From NCBI RefSeq assembly GCF_001028135.1, contig NZ_LDNM01000009.1, positions 1-64,000 of the forward strand: DNA of 64,000 nt, given 5' to 3'. Position numbers and translations under genes: made by a program. The notes under the pieces were generated by a model. It was not told the DNA's origin, searched no databases, and saw nothing but the letters and a program-made list of their open reading frames with translations. Every line of letters starts with the position of its first letter. Positions within the stretch are counted from its first letter, which is position 1. Origin of the DNA: Xenorhabdus griffiniae. GTDB taxonomy: Bacteria; Pseudomonadota; Gammaproteobacteria; Enterobacterales; Enterobacteriaceae. This document shows positions 18,716 to 29,378 of the stretch, one piece after another.

Positions 18716-20026
18716 TCAACGCTCCCAGTAAGATTCTTCCAGACTATCTTCTTTCTCCGGTAACCCTCTGGTTAAACGCGGAGAATGCTGTCTTAAGACC
18801 TGATAACTGACTCTGTTAGCATATTTACATACCTGAGCCAAAGAAGAATAGGTTAAATAAGAGTGCGTATGTTTACTGGAATTCGGTACATTCATGCGAT
18901 GGTAGCTGTTGGCCGTGATATCATGCAGTAATGCAGATAATGCGCCATCCCCAGCACCATTAGTATTCATGATTTTTTCAGGTCCCCCCATATAAGGCTC
19001 AATATGGGAATAAACCCGCATTGGGTTTTGGCAATCTACCTTACGCATCACCCGGCTGAACTCATAACGGTTAAATTCTGCAATCGCACCAGGCAGCAAA
19101 GGATGCAATGTTTGGCGCTTGTGTTCTTCCTCCGTATAACCCGCCATATATAATCCAGCAGGCCCTGCGGTACATAACACCAAATCCACCCAGTTTAATG
19201 CCATGTCAGCCGCTAGTAGCGGATCACTGAAACCTGTTAATTCACACGCTTCCTCTTCATTCATTGCCACAACAGAAACATTTTCAGCCAGAAAATCGCG
19301 CCACCATTGTGGATCATCCGCAATGACGTATTTTGTTCCTAACGTCAATACAACAGGTACGTTATGCTTCTTCGCATATTCAATGGCTTTCATTGTGGCT
19401 TCTGGCATTGGCTCACCTGATTTACAACGCACCAAATATGCAGTGATCACCAAAGCTGACGCTTCCGCAATAATATGTTCAGGGATCTTCTCTGGATGAA
19501 GCTGATTCATTAACCCCGGACTAATGGCAAACGTTCTTTCACCATTTTCCATCACTAAGGTAAAACAGCGGCCAATTGGGCCATCAACCCCCTGGAGGTG
19601 ATTCAAATCCATACGGCTGGATGTATTACAAAGATAACAATACGCATAACTTCCTATTTGGATGTTATTACACATCGCACCAAGCAGGACGGATTTATCA
19701 TCAGCCAGCACAGAATAGTTATGCAGGGTATTACCGATGGTGCCGCCGGCAAATTCGTGGCTGATAAGATCCTTGTCTGTCAGTTCGTTGTAGAGAGCCT
19801 CAGCTACATCATCTTCAATGACTAACGAATGTCCCTTGCTTAAGTTATAACGCTGGATAAAATCCTCATCAACTTTGGCTTCAATATCAACCAGTGTCTG
19901 GTCAATACCAACAATGTAGGCTTGATTATTTTCGGTATCCATCATCTCTTTGATGGGTTGGAGCAGAGGATCTCTTAAACTGACAGGAAAATAGTGTTTA
20001 GATTTACGTTTACCGGGGAATTTCAT
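18716..20026 (-). CDS. gsk: Gsk, inosine-guanosine kinase
   Basis: PfkB-family kinase that phosphorylates guanosine and inosine to GMP and IMP in purine salvage; 436 residues against 434 in E. coli. The start at 20026 (MKFPGKRKSKHYFP) matches E. coli; the open frame extends 32 codons upstream without support. The PfkB C-terminal signature NTNGAGDGALSALLHDI holds the catalytic Asp, and the N-terminal GGTIGNTLHNYSVLADD block forms the nucleoside pocket. It lies near ushA, hemH and adk as in E. coli. The ribosome-binding site is weak. Confidence 0.95.
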   Translation of the reverse strand: MKFPGKRKSKHYFPVSLRDPLLQPIKEMMDTENNQAYIVGIDQTLVDIEAKVDEDFIQRYNLSKGHSLVIEDDVAEALYNELTDKDLISHEFAGGTIGNTLHNYSVLADDKSVLLGAMCNNIQIGSYAYCYLCNTSSRMDLNHLQGVDGPIGRCFTLVMENGERTFAISPGLMNQLHPEKIPEHIIAEASALVITAYLVRCKSGEPMPEATMKAIEYAKKHNVPVVLTLGTKYVIADDPQWWRDFLAENVSVVAMNEEEACELTGFSDPLLAADMALNWVDLVLCTAGPAGLYMAGYTEEEHKRQTLHPLLPGAIAEFNRYEFSRVMRKVDCQNPMRVYSHIEPYMGGPEKIMNTNGAGDGALSALLHDITANSYHRMNVPNSSKHTHSYLTYSSLAQVCKYANRVSYQVLRQHSPRLTRGLPEKEDSLEESYWER

Positions 20027-20128
20027 AATTAATTGTTGCGGTAGAGCTAAAATATGCGGCATGTTAGCATAATACAGTGCGCCACAATACCAGAGCAAAA
20101 CAAAAAAATAGGGCAACAACAAATGAAA

Positions 20129-20157
20129 ACAGCCAATGTTATTACAACATTGGCTGT
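20129..20157 (-). terminator. Terminator downstream of the Wzz-family gene
   Basis: 12-bp perfect stem (acagccaatgtt at 20129-20140, aacattggctgt at 20146-20157), 5-nt loop, followed on the minus strand by a T-rich tail. It sits between the wzz-type stop and the gsk start. Confidence 0.75.
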
Positions 20158-20198
20158 CAAAACGTTAGCTATCAGAGCATTATCTATAATAGATAATA

Positions 20199-21311
20199 TT
20201 AAGCTTCTTGTTTCTGGCGACTACGTACCATATGGCGCAACAGAACAGACATGATGGATAAAATAAATCCGATAAAGCCTGCGCCAATCAGAATCAGCAA
20301 ACGCTTAGGTGAATCTTTTGAAGTTGGCTCATAAGGTTCCTCCATAAACTTGAATGGCACAAAATCAACGGTATTCACATTCACTTTTTCCAGATTTTTG
20401 ATATACAACTGACGGTTACGCAGGTCTGCATCAATTTTAGTTGGGTCAGTAATTTCTTCAGTAATCTGTAATTTACGTTGCAGTGCATCAGAACCCAGCG
20501 CAATCGAATAATCCGGATCATCCTTGATCATAGCTCCGCCATTCGATACGGGTTTTTTAATTCCCGCAGAATTAGCAAGAGAAATCGCATACTTCAGTCG
20601 CTCAATACCGACGCTGCGCATATTAGCGATACGCTCCAAATCGATAGCATAAAGCTTTTGCGAATATTCCAGTTTCCCATGAACCATATCACGCAGGTCC
20701 TCCTTCACTTGAGCACGAACCACCGAAGAGACGAATCTGATATAGCCACTTAATAGATTGTAGGCATCTTTTGCATTGCCAGCACTGAAAGAAAGTTTGG
20801 CTTCATCGATAACTTCATCGTCTTTTTCTTTCTTGGGTAAATATATCTCAATGTTTTTATTGACAATTGTCTCGATAAGCTTTCTTTTTACCTGCTCAGA
20901 ATTATCTGCATTCTTAGCCAGCAACGTCTTGAAGTAATCGGTATTAACCAAATATTCTTCACGTAATACACGTGAGTTATAATTTTCAATAAACCGCTTA
21001 TACAGTGACTCTTCTGTCACTTTGGGATCTATGCTCAGAACATGTAAATCCGTTAACGCATTTTTCAATGGCTGAAACTCCTCCAGCCCCGGTTTCACTA
21101 CAGCCGCTGTACTGGTCCATTTTTGTGGTAAAAATGATGCGATACCAAAACCAATAATTGCAAAGACGAAAGATACTGCAATAATCAAGTATTTTGATTG
21201 GAAGAGTACAGAGAATAGTTCAAACAAATCAATTTCATCCTCCCGCTCTGGAGGATAATAGTTTGCATGTTCTTGATAAAAATCAGGGTGTTTAATAGGT
21301 TTATTACTCAT
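20199..21311 (-). CDS. Wzz/FepE-family polysaccharide chain-length determinant
   Basis: Inner-membrane polysaccharide co-polymerase of 370 residues. A cytosolic N-terminus is followed by helix 1 (about residues 39-60, IIAVSFVFAIIGFGIASFLPQKW). A long periplasmic, largely helical domain (about 60-335) and helix 2 (about 338-358) end in a basic tail. The segment PLKNALTDLHVLSI and the proline-rich entry to helix 2 fit Wzz proteins that set O-antigen or related chain length. E. coli has no such gene between gsk and hemH, and no O-antigen cluster is visible here. It could act on O-antigen as an FepE-like very-long-chain regulator; the modality is not determined. Confidence 0.82.
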   Translation of the reverse strand: MSNKPIKHPDFYQEHANYYPPEREDEIDLFELFSVLFQSKYLIIAVSFVFAIIGFGIASFLPQKWTSTAAVVKPGLEEFQPLKNALTDLHVLSIDPKVTEESLYKRFIENYNSRVLREEYLVNTDYFKTLLAKNADNSEQVKRKLIETIVNKNIEIYLPKKEKDDEVIDEAKLSFSAGNAKDAYNLLSGYIRFVSSVVRAQVKEDLRDMVHGKLEYSQKLYAIDLERIANMRSVGIERLKYAISLANSAGIKKPVSNGGAMIKDDPDYSIALGSDALQRKLQITEEITDPTKIDADLRNRQLYIKNLEKVNVNTVDFVPFKFMEEPYEPTSKDSPKRLLILIGAGFIGFILSIMSVLLRHMVRSRQKQEA

Positions 21312-21475
21312 TATCTATATGTCCAATCCAAATAATTTTGCTTTTCATTGATATGCAAGCCCTTTCTCTCGCTTATCGTATTCATTGGTTAAAAAAACGT
21401 ATCCTTAAAATCATACGACGATCAATGTCTGCTATTCATCATGTGTGATAATGTCCCATAACCCGCAATTGCAAG

Positions 21476-22441
21476 TTATTTCATGACATCATTTATCAAC
21501 TGTTCAAGCAAAGAAATGTGGGCGTTATTATCATTAAGTGCAGAAATATATTCAAACTTTTTCCCACCAGCCTCTAAAAAGATAACTTTATTCTGTTGCT
21601 TAATCTCTTCCAACGTTTCCAGACAATCTGCCGCAAATCCCGGACATATTACTTGAACATGTTCTACGCCCTGGCTGGGTAATGATGCCATGGTTTTATC
21701 TGTATAAGGAGATAACCACGGTAAGCAACCAAAACGCGACTGATATGTCATCATAATTTTATCTGCGGGATAATCCAGTGCCTGACTCAATAGTTCAGTT
21801 GTCGCTTGACAATCTTGCGGATAAATATCCCCCATCTTTACCAGACGTTCAGGAATGCCATGATAGGAAATAATTAACCGATCAGGCTGACCCTGTTTTT
21901 CAAAGCTCTGCTCAATGGTTTCCTTTAGTGCCGCAATATAAGCCGGATGGGTGGCATAACTACGAACAAAATGCAGGGTAGGAATTGTCCGGTACTCCCG
22001 TAATATTTTACTGATCCTGTCAAAAACTGCGGCCGAAGTTGTACTGGAATATTGAGGATAAAGTGGCAGTATAATGAGAGCCTCAATGCCCTGTTGTAAC
22101 AAACCCTCTACGGCCTGAGATAAAGAAGGGGAGCCGTAAGTCATCCCCAAAGCAACCGGGATATTCGCCAACTTTTCATCCAGCAATTTCTGCTGACGAC
22201 GACTATAAACTAATAAAGGGGAACCTTCTTCCATCCAAATTTCTTGGTAAAGTTTAGCCATTCGAGAAGCACGAAACGGAAGAATAAGACCATTCAAGAT
22301 AGGTTTCCAAATAAATGAAGGGATATCAATGACCCTTCTGTCACTCAGAAACTTTGCCAGATAACATCTTATTGCTGCTGGTGCTGGCGCATCAGGTGTA
22401 CCAAGATTCACTAACAGGACACCATACTTCTTGCTACTCAT
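21476..22441 (-). CDS. hemH: HemH, ferrochelatase
   Basis: Last enzyme of heme biosynthesis, inserting ferrous iron into protoporphyrin IX; 321 residues (E. coli 320), membrane-associated. The N-terminal [13 protein letters not shown] block, the catalytic-His motif [15 protein letters not shown] and the C-terminal [14 protein letters not shown] with the conserved Glu are intact. Just 32 bases upstream of its start lies repeat copy B, so the promoter is either in the remaining 32 bases, inside the repeat, or shared with adk. Confidence 0.97.
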   Translation of the reverse strand: MSSKKYGVLLVNLGTPDAPAPAAIRCYLAKFLSDRRVIDIPSFIWKPILNGLILPFRASRMAKLYQEIWMEEGSPLLVYSRRQQKLLDEKLANIPVALGMTYGSPSLSQAVEGLLQQGIEALIILPLYPQYSSTTSAAVFDRISKILREYRTIPTLHFVRSYATHPAYIAALKETIEQSFEKQGQPDRLIISYHGIPERLVKMGDIYPQDCQATTELLSQALDYPADKIMMTYQSRFGCLPWLSPYTDKTMASLPSQGVEHVQVICPGFAADCLETLEEIKQQNKVIFLEAGGKKFEYISALNDNNAHISLLEQLINDVMK

Positions 22442-22473
22442 TCCTCAGAGCTCCATTAAAATGACTGACAATC

Positions 22474-22578
22474 TATACTCGATAAACTTCAAATTGCAAT
22501 CCGCCAGATGACGCGAGGCCTTATATTTCCCCGCTGCGCGGGGAAATATAACACGCATCTTGAAGTTGGATTTGTATA
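22474..22578 (+). repeat. 105-bp palindromic element, copy B
   Basis: Second copy of the element at 13451-13555, same length and orientation, with TATAC and GTATA termini and the central ttccccgc/gcggggaa hairpin. It occupies the adk-hemH interval immediately upstream of hemH, where it could separate hemH transcription from adk or contribute promoter-like AT-rich ends. Confidence 0.85.
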
Positions 22579-22649
22579 GTATAAAACATGAATGATAGTT
22601 ACATGTAACATTTCATGGAGTTAATTGCTCTAGGGTAGCGTGCACTATA

Positions 22650-22679
22650 AAAAAGTCAGGCGGTTATGAAGGCCGCCTG
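22650..22679 (-). terminator. adk intrinsic terminator
   Basis: 7-bp GC-rich stem (caggcgg at 22657-22663, ccgcctg at 22673-22679) followed on the minus strand by a run of six T (aaaaaa within 22648-22654 on the plus strand). Confidence 0.8.
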
Positions 22680-22704
22680 TTATAACAACTCAAGCAAACA
22701 CGAA

Positions 22705-23379
<675 letters not shown>

Positions 23380-23460
23380 TCATATTTTAAAGAAAACGTA
23401 CCACCATACCATTTGAATGGGGAATGGCTCAAGAAAACAGGTAAACGTTTCCGCATTAAC

Positions 23461-23504
23461 TAAAAAAAATAAACCACGCCCCATTTTTCGTTGAAGCGTG
23501 GTTT
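23461..23504 (-). terminator. htpG intrinsic terminator
   Basis: 9-bp stem (aaaccacgc at 23471-23479, gcgtggttt at 23496-23504), followed on the minus strand by an eight-T run (complement of 23462-23469). Confidence 0.8.
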
Positions 23505-23524
23505 TTATCATTATCTCAATAAGT

Positions 23525-25420
23525 TTAAGCTTTTTCAGCTAATAATAATTGATTTATACGACGAATAAACTGGTTTGGATCATCCAATGTGCCACGTTCA
23601 GCAAATAGTGCTTGATCCAACAGCAACTCTATCCAATCAGCAAATTGAGCATCATCATCAATCTCAGCCGATTTCTTAACCAGGAGATGTTCAGGATTCA
23701 GCTCAAAGTTATAACTGACTTCTGGCACAGCCTGGCCCGCTGCCGCAAATAGCTTCGCCATTTGGGTGCTCATCGCATTAGCATCAGTTGTTACAATAGC
23801 TGGAGTATCTGTCAGACGATGGGTAAGCTTGACTTCTTTCACGCGATCACCGAGCAGAGTCTTCACACGTTCAATGAATGGTGCCAGTTTTTTGTCTGCT
23901 TCTTCTTGCTCAGTCTTGTTTTCATCCGCCAGTTTATCGAGGGATTCATCAGCCTTGCTGACCGATTGGAATGACTTACCATCGAATTCAGTCAGGTAGC
24001 TCATCATCCATTCATCAATGCGGTCAGACAGTAACAGAACTTCAATGCCTTTCTTGCGGAACAGCTCTAGGTGCGGGCTATTCTTCGCCGCAGCATAACT
24101 ATCCGCAGTAATGTAATAAATCTTCTCCTGCCCTTCTGCCATGCGGCCAATGTAATCTTCCAGAGAAACGATTTGCGCGGAGCTATCATTATGAGTCGAA
24201 GCAAAGCGCAGTAACTTAGCAATAGCTTCTTTGTTTGCGCCATCTTCGGCTGGACCTTCCTTCATCACCAAGCCGAACTGCTGCCAGAAGGTCTGATATT
24301 TTTCTGCGTCGTCTTTTGCCAGTTTATCCAACATTTGCAATACACGTTTAGTCAGCGCACTGCGCAGATTACGCGTGATTGAGCTATCTTGCAAAATTTC
24401 ACGGGAAACATTCAATGGCAGGTCGTTGGAATCGACCAGCCCACGAACAAAGCGCAGGTAATTTGGCATGAACTGTTCAGCTTCATCCATGATGAAGACA
24501 CGCTGTACGTACAGTTTCAGTCCATGTTTATGTTCGCGGTTCCCCATATCCCACGGTGCCTGGGAGGGAATATAGAGCAGGCTGGTGTATTCCTGCTTAC
24601 CTTCAACGCGGTTATGGCTCCAAATCAGGGAGTCAGTAAAGTCATGGGAGATGTGCTTATAAAACTCTTGGTACTCTTCATCACTGATTTCAGCTTTATT
24701 ACGCGTCCATAAGGCCTGGGCTTTGTTGATTTTTTCCCATGTAACGGTAATCGAGTCGTCTTCTTCGTTTTTAGTTTGGGTTTCAATTTCAACAGGCAAG
24801 GCAATATGATCAGAATATTTGCCAATGATAGAACGCAGGCGCCAGTCATTGAGGAATTCGCTTTCCCCATCTCGCAGATGCAGGATGATTTCTGTACCAC
24901 GTTCGGCTTTTTCAATATCAGCAACAGTGTAGTCGCCTTCTCCCGTTGACTCCCAGAATACACCTTGTTCAGCGGGTGCCCCTGCTGCACGGGTACGTAC
25001 GGTGACTTTATCCGCGACAATAAAAGCAGAGTAGAAGCCTACACCAAATTGACCAATCAATTGGCTGTCTTTTGCTTGATCAGAACCAATGGATTCAAGA
25101 AAGGCTTTAGTACCAGATTTTGCAATCGTGCCCAGATTATCGATAACCTCATCACGGGACATACCGATACCATTATCGCTGATAGTGATAGTTTTCTGTT
25201 CTTTATCAAGAGCCAGACGAACACGCAATTCACCATTATTTTCATACAGCTCAGGGGCAGACAATGCACGGAAGCGCAATTTGTCAGCCGCATCAGATGC
25301 GTTTGAAATCAGTTCACGCAGAAAAATTTCTTTATTGGAATAGAGAGAATGGATCATCAACTGCAACAGTTGTTTGACTTCAGACTGAAATCCACGGGTT
25401 TCCTGATCTTTCATACTCAT
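23525..25420 (-). CDS. htpG: HtpG, Hsp90 chaperone
   Basis: Cytosolic ATP-dependent chaperone, 631 residues (E. coli 624). The GHKL ATPase domain (about residues 1-220) shows [20 protein letters not shown] and [15 protein letters not shown]. The middle domain has [12 protein letters not shown] with the catalytic arginine loop, and the C-terminal dimerisation domain contains [12 protein letters not shown]. The start at 25420 is supported by GAGG six bases upstream; a second ATG lies two codons in. A sigma32-type promoter lies about 55-85 bases upstream. Confidence 0.97.
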   Translation of the reverse strand: MSMKDQETRGFQSEVKQLLQLMIHSLYSNKEIFLRELISNASDAADKLRFRALSAPELYENNGELRVRLALDKEQKTITISDNGIGMSRDEVIDNLGTIAKSGTKAFLESIGSDQAKDSQLIGQFGVGFYSAFIVADKVTVRTRAAGAPAEQGVFWESTGEGDYTVADIEKAERGTEIILHLRDGESEFLNDWRLRSIIGKYSDHIALPVEIETQTKNEEDDSITVTWEKINKAQALWTRNKAEISDEEYQEFYKHISHDFTDSLIWSHNRVEGKQEYTSLLYIPSQAPWDMGNREHKHGLKLYVQRVFIMDEAEQFMPNYLRFVRGLVDSNDLPLNVSREILQDSSITRNLRSALTKRVLQMLDKLAKDDAEKYQTFWQQFGLVMKEGPAEDGANKEAIAKLLRFASTHNDSSAQIVSLEDYIGRMAEGQEKIYYITADSYAAAKNSPHLELFRKKGIEVLLLSDRIDEWMMSYLTEFDGKSFQSVSKADESLDKLADENKTEQEEADKKLAPFIERVKTLLGDRVKEVKLTHRLTDTPAIVTTDANAMSTQMAKLFAAAGQAVPEVSYNFELNPEHLLVKKSAEIDDDAQFADWIELLLDQALFAERGTLDDPNQFIRRINQLLLAEKA

Positions 25421-25474
25421 TTATTACCTCAATCTAAATCCAGTTCAGATATGTACAATCGGACGATAATCATC

Positions 25475-25503
25475 AAATGGGGATAGATACGGAGAGTTTC
25501 AAG
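25475..25503 (-). promoter_or_regulatory. Sigma32-type promoter of htpG
   Basis: On the minus strand, CTTGAAA (25497-25503) and CCCCATTT (25475-25482) are separated by 14 bases, an excellent match to the heat-shock consensus. It faces htpG. Confidence 0.85.
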
Positions 25504-25553
25504 TTAAGACAACAAGAAGAATATAAAATTAGTTTGATAAGCGGGTAATCAGC

Positions 25554-25588
25554 TATGGATGGCGGCATAATCCGCAGCACCATCCATA
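25554..25588. other. Hairpin between htpG promoter and recR
   Basis: Stem of 9 bp (tatggatgg at 25554-25562, ccatccata at 25580-25588) plus an inner cgg/ccg helix. It may end the recR transcript, but no T tract follows on the minus strand. Confidence 0.4.
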
Positions 25589-25614
25589 AAATCACCCATT
25601 AACCTGGAACAAAA

Positions 25615-26222
25615 TCACAAGTTCGTGATTTTTTGACGGCCAGCCAGCGAATGAGACAGTGTTGTACCATCCACCATTTCAAGCTCTCCGCCCACAGGAA
25701 CACCGTGAGCAATTCGGCTGGCTGTCACACCATATTGAGAGCACATTTCTGCAATATAGTTTGCCGTTGCCTCTCCTTCGACAGTGGGATTAGTTGCCAG
25801 AATGATTTCAGACAAGGTTTCAGAAGATAAACGTTCTTCTAAACGATCTAAACCAATATCCATTGGCCCGATACCATCCAGTGGCGATAAATGCCCCATC
25901 AGGACAAAATAACGTCCCGCAAACTGCCCCGTTTGTTCGATGGCATGAATATCTGCCGGGCTTTCCACTACACAAATCTGGCTATTTTGCTGACGACGGG
26001 GATTAGCGCAAATCGTGCACTGTTCCTGTTCCGTGAATGTCCGGCAATCCTGACAGTGACCAATTTCAGACATCGCTCGTGTCAGTGCCTGTGCCAATCG
26101 CATTCCACCACTGCGATCTCTCTGCAATAGATGAAATGCCATCCGTTGTGCAGATTTTGGACCTACGCCGGGCAAACAGCGCAGGGCTTCCATCAGAGAT
26201 TCAAGAAGAGGGCTGGTTTGCA

Positions 26223-26223
<1 letters not shown>
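25615..26223 (-). CDS. recR: RecR, recombination mediator
   Basis: RecFOR-pathway protein that helps load RecA at single-strand gaps; 202 residues (E. coli 201). The N-terminal helix-hairpin-helix ([16 protein letters not shown]) is followed by a four-Cys zinc finger (CQDC and CTIC). The Toprim domain (about residues 80-175) contains [15 protein letters not shown] and [14 protein letters not shown]. The start ATG overlaps the ybaB stop codon by one base (TAATG), indicating translational coupling, and the order dnaX-ybaB-recR is the conserved operon. Confidence 0.97.
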
Positions 26224-26567
<344 letters not shown>

Positions 26568-26599
26568 CTATAGCCACAGCATAAAATACACTACGGCAG

Positions 26600-28573
26600 T
26601 TAAACAGGCCGGATACTGTCTTCATCCAATTCTGCATCGAATAGTTGCTGAAGTGTTTGAATCGTTTTATCCGAAATAATGGATTGACGCGCTTGTGCCA
26701 ATTTTTCTTCATAAATGGCTTGTCGCCACTCCAGAGGCGTTTTTACCGCAGGATTATCATCTTCAATGATATTGATTTCAATAGGTTTTCCATGCAATTC
26801 ACTTAATGCTTCGGTCAACACTGTCTGAGCCGATGCTGAATTAAGATGGCGCTGCTTTGAACGTAAATGCAGACAAAGACGATTTTCATCAATCTGTTCT
26901 TTAAATGCATTCAGCGCTACCTGTTGAACCAATTTGGGAATATGCAGCTTATCAATTTCCGCAGCCCATAGATCCCTTTGTTTCGATTCAATGGCCAGCT
27001 TTTCTACCAATTCTGCTGTTTTCTCGTGTTCCAGCGCCGCTTTGATCGTTTTTGGTGTCGCAGTCGGACGCGGCTTCTTCTCTTCTCCAGTATTGGTTGC
27101 TCGCCAGCGATAAGCTTCTTTTTTTACCGGATTAGCCGATTCAGGTTCCCGTGTTTCAGGGATATGGGATTGAGACTGTTGTTCTGCCACCGCCACCAGT
27201 CTCTCCAGCGCCGAACTTGCCGGCTTCGCCTTCGCAGACTCTGCCGGCTCAGGCTTTTTTGGTGGCGTATTTCCTTGACGAGTCAACGAACTTTTAGCGT
27301 GCAATAGTTTCGCTGTTGGACTGTTTGCAACGGAAGATTCACTGTCCATCAATTGTGGCACTCTCCGTTCAACACGTTCATTTTCTTCATTATTTGCAGT
27401 AAATTGATTTGAAGATAACTGGGGGGCTATTCCCATTGGCGCTACAGGGTTTTCCACAGTGGGTGGTAATGTTTCCTCAATAATGGTTTTGGGATGAAAA
27501 GCCAAGGCGCGCAATAACGCCATCTCCACCCCCATCCGTCGCTCTGGTGCATAAGGAAGATCCTTGCGCCCCACCAGTAACGCCTGATAATAAAGCTGCA
27601 AATCAGTCGGAGAAACTGATCTTGCCAGCAAACGCAACCGCCCTTCGGTTGAAGAGGGCTCACTTTCAGGTTGCTGAGGCAACAGCTGGAGCATGGCAAT
27701 TCGATGCAACAGCGACAATGTTTCAACCAGTAGATGTTCCCAATCTACACCACGGGTTGCCACTTGTTCCACCAGTGCCATCATTTGCTGACCATCTGCA
27801 CGCACCAACGATTCAATCATCGCTAATGGTTGGTCATCATCCAGCGTTCCCAACATCTGGCTGACGATATCCGATGTCAGCTTCCCTCCACCAAGAGCAA
27901 TGGCCTGATCTGTTAAACTCAAGGCATCACGCATACTGCCATCTGCTGCACGGGCAAGTAGCTGACGGGCACGAGCATCGCTTTCTATTTGCTCTGCATC
28001 AAGGATATGCTCCAACTGGCTACTCATTTGATCCACGTCGAGTGTTTTCAAATGGAATTGCAGACAGCGTGAAAGAATAGTCACTGGCAGTTTCTGTGGA
28101 TCTGTTGTTGCCAAAAGGAATTTCACATGTTCTGGTGGCTCTTCCAGTGTTTTCAACAATGCATTGAAACTATGGCGAGAAAGCATGTGAACTTCATCAA
28201 TAAGGTAAACTTTGAAACGACCTCTGGCAGGCGCATATTGGACGTTGTCCAACAACTCGCGGGTATCTTCTACTTTTGTTCGGGAAGCAGCATCGATCTC
28301 AATCAGATCAACAAACCGCCCCTGTTCAATTTCAAGACAGTTGATACACTGACCACACGGAGCCTTGGTTATACCCGTTTCGCAATTCAGTCCTTTTGCC
28401 AACAGACGTGCAATAGTGGTCTTTCCCACGCCACGAGTGCCGGAAAAAAGATAAGCGTGATGAAGGCGTTGGTGTTCGAGACCATTCGCCAATGCAGTCA
28501 GCACATGTTGCTGACCGATCACATCAGAAAATATTTGTGGGCGCCACTTACGGGCAAGTACCTGATAGCTCAT
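26600..28573 (-). CDS. dnaX: DnaX, DNA polymerase III tau/gamma subunits
   Basis: Clamp-loader ATPase; full-length tau is 657 residues (E. coli 643). Walker A GTRGVGKTT (about residues 45-53), the zinc module with Cys64, Cys73, Cys76 and Cys79, Walker B LIDEVHML and sensor 1 LLATTDPQKLP are intact. Tau-specific domains IV and V follow, with a conserved C-terminal DAELDEDSIRP that contacts the polymerase core. The programmed -1 site at 27254-27260 would give gamma of 441 residues. The linker between the ATPase core and domain IV (about 370-480) is low in complexity and diverges from E. coli. Confidence 0.97.
   Translation of the reverse strand: MSYQVLARKWRPQIFSDVIGQQHVLTALANGLEHQRLHHAYLFSGTRGVGKTTIARLLAKGLNCETGITKAPCGQCINCLEIEQGRFVDLIEIDAASRTKVEDTRELLDNVQYAPARGRFKVYLIDEVHMLSRHSFNALLKTLEEPPEHVKFLLATTDPQKLPVTILSRCLQFHLKTLDVDQMSSQLEHILDAEQIESDARARQLLARAADGSMRDALSLTDQAIALGGGKLTSDIVSQMLGTLDDDQPLAMIESLVRADGQQMMALVEQVATRGVDWEHLLVETLSLLHRIAMLQLLPQQPESEPSSTEGRLRLLARSVSPTDLQLYYQALLVGRKDLPYAPERRMGVEMALLRALAFHPKTIIEETLPPTVENPVAPMGIAPQLSSNQFTANNEENERVERRVPQLMDSESSVANSPTAKLLHAKSSLTRQGNTPPKKPEPAESAKAKPASSALERLVAVAEQQSQSHIPETREPESANPVKKEAYRWRATNTGEEKKPRPTATPKTIKAALEHEKTAELVEKLAIESKQRDLWAAEIDKLHIPKLVQQVALNAFKEQIDENRLCLHLRSKQRHLNSASAQTVLTEALSELHGKPIEINIIEDDNPAVKTPLEWRQAIYEEKLAQARQSIISDKTIQTLQQLFDAELDEDSIRPV
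27219..27275 (-). promoter_or_regulatory. dnaX tau/gamma programmed frameshift signal
   Basis: Minus-strand heptamer A_AAA_AAG (27254-27260) is in frame at Lys439-Lys440. A -1 slip reads GCC then TGA (27249-27251), giving gamma of 441 residues. Eleven bases upstream is AGGA (27272-27275), a Shine-Dalgarno-like stimulator. Five bases downstream starts a hairpin with gccggc arms (27219-27224 and 27243-27248). All three E. coli elements are present although the surrounding codons differ. Confidence 0.88.
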
Positions 28574-28616
28574 GAATACCGAGGAAATTGAACATGACTG
28601 TCTAACATGCTAGCAC

Positions 28617-28640
28617 AGCCTCACCGTTAACGGCGAGGCT
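28617..28640. other. Hairpin between apt and dnaX
   Basis: Near-perfect stem (agcctc-a-ccg, loop ttaa, cgg-c-gaggct). It may attenuate or end apt transcription before dnaX; no T tract follows on the minus strand. Confidence 0.45.
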
Positions 28641-28671
28641 GATGTATCAATAATGCAAAAAAACAGAATAA

Positions 28672-29223
28672 TCAGTGGCCGGGGAATTCAACGAGGGTGT
28701 AGCTGTCAACGCCTTGTTTTTTCAAACGTTCAACACCACCTAAATCCGGCAATCCAATAACGAATGCCGCTTCAGAAACTTGACCACCTAAACGGCGAAT
28801 CAAACGTACCGTCGCCTCAATGGTGCCCCCCGTTGCCAGCAAATCATCAATAACCAGCACGTTATCCTCTTCCTGAATGCCGCTTTTATGGATTTCTAAT
28901 GTATCTGTACCATATTCCAGATCGTAAGTTTCGCTCAATGTTTCACGCGGTAATTTACCTTTTTTGCGAACAGGAACGAAACCCACCCCCAGACGCAGGG
29001 CAACAGGCGCTCCGAATAAGAAACCACGTGCTTCAGTACCAACAATTTTCGTGATGCCTGTATTCTGATAACGAGCTACCAATAAATCGATTGTGGCTTG
29101 ATAGGCCGCTGGATTATCGAGCAATGTAGTAATGTCACGAAAAAGTATCCCCGCCTTTGGATAATCAGGGATGGTTTCAATACTATCTTTAATTAATTGC
29201 AGTTGTTGTGCGTTAGCGGTCAT
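28672..29223 (-). CDS. apt: Apt, adenine phosphoribosyltransferase
   Basis: Salvages adenine with PRPP to make AMP in the cytosol; 183 residues, as in E. coli. The PRPP-binding motif [13 protein letters not shown], the flexible-loop basic RKKGKLPRE segment and [18 protein letters not shown] are all intact. It lies upstream of dnaX in the same direction, as in E. coli, and is divergent from priC. Confidence 0.97.
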   Translation of the reverse strand: MTANAQQLQLIKDSIETIPDYPKAGILFRDITTLLDNPAAYQATIDLLVARYQNTGITKIVGTEARGFLFGAPVALRLGVGFVPVRKKGKLPRETLSETYDLEYGTDTLEIHKSGIQEEDNVLVIDDLLATGGTIEATVRLIRRLGGQVSEAAFVIGLPDLGGVERLKKQGVDSYTLVEFPGH

Positions 29224-29378
29224 AATTGATGCCAGCCAGGTTTAAAAAGAAAACGGTAAAATCTATTCAAACTGCCGAAAAAAAGCAACTGCCAAGCGAG
29301 CCGCTGCTTATATTTTGTTGACTTAAGTCAAGCTCCACACCTGAGTACTTTAACAGACAGATTATTAATGATAATGAG

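Noticed and set aside
24625..25020. 131-codon minus-strand frame inside htpG
   Set aside because: Alternative frame of the htpG coding sequence; codon composition follows the real gene.
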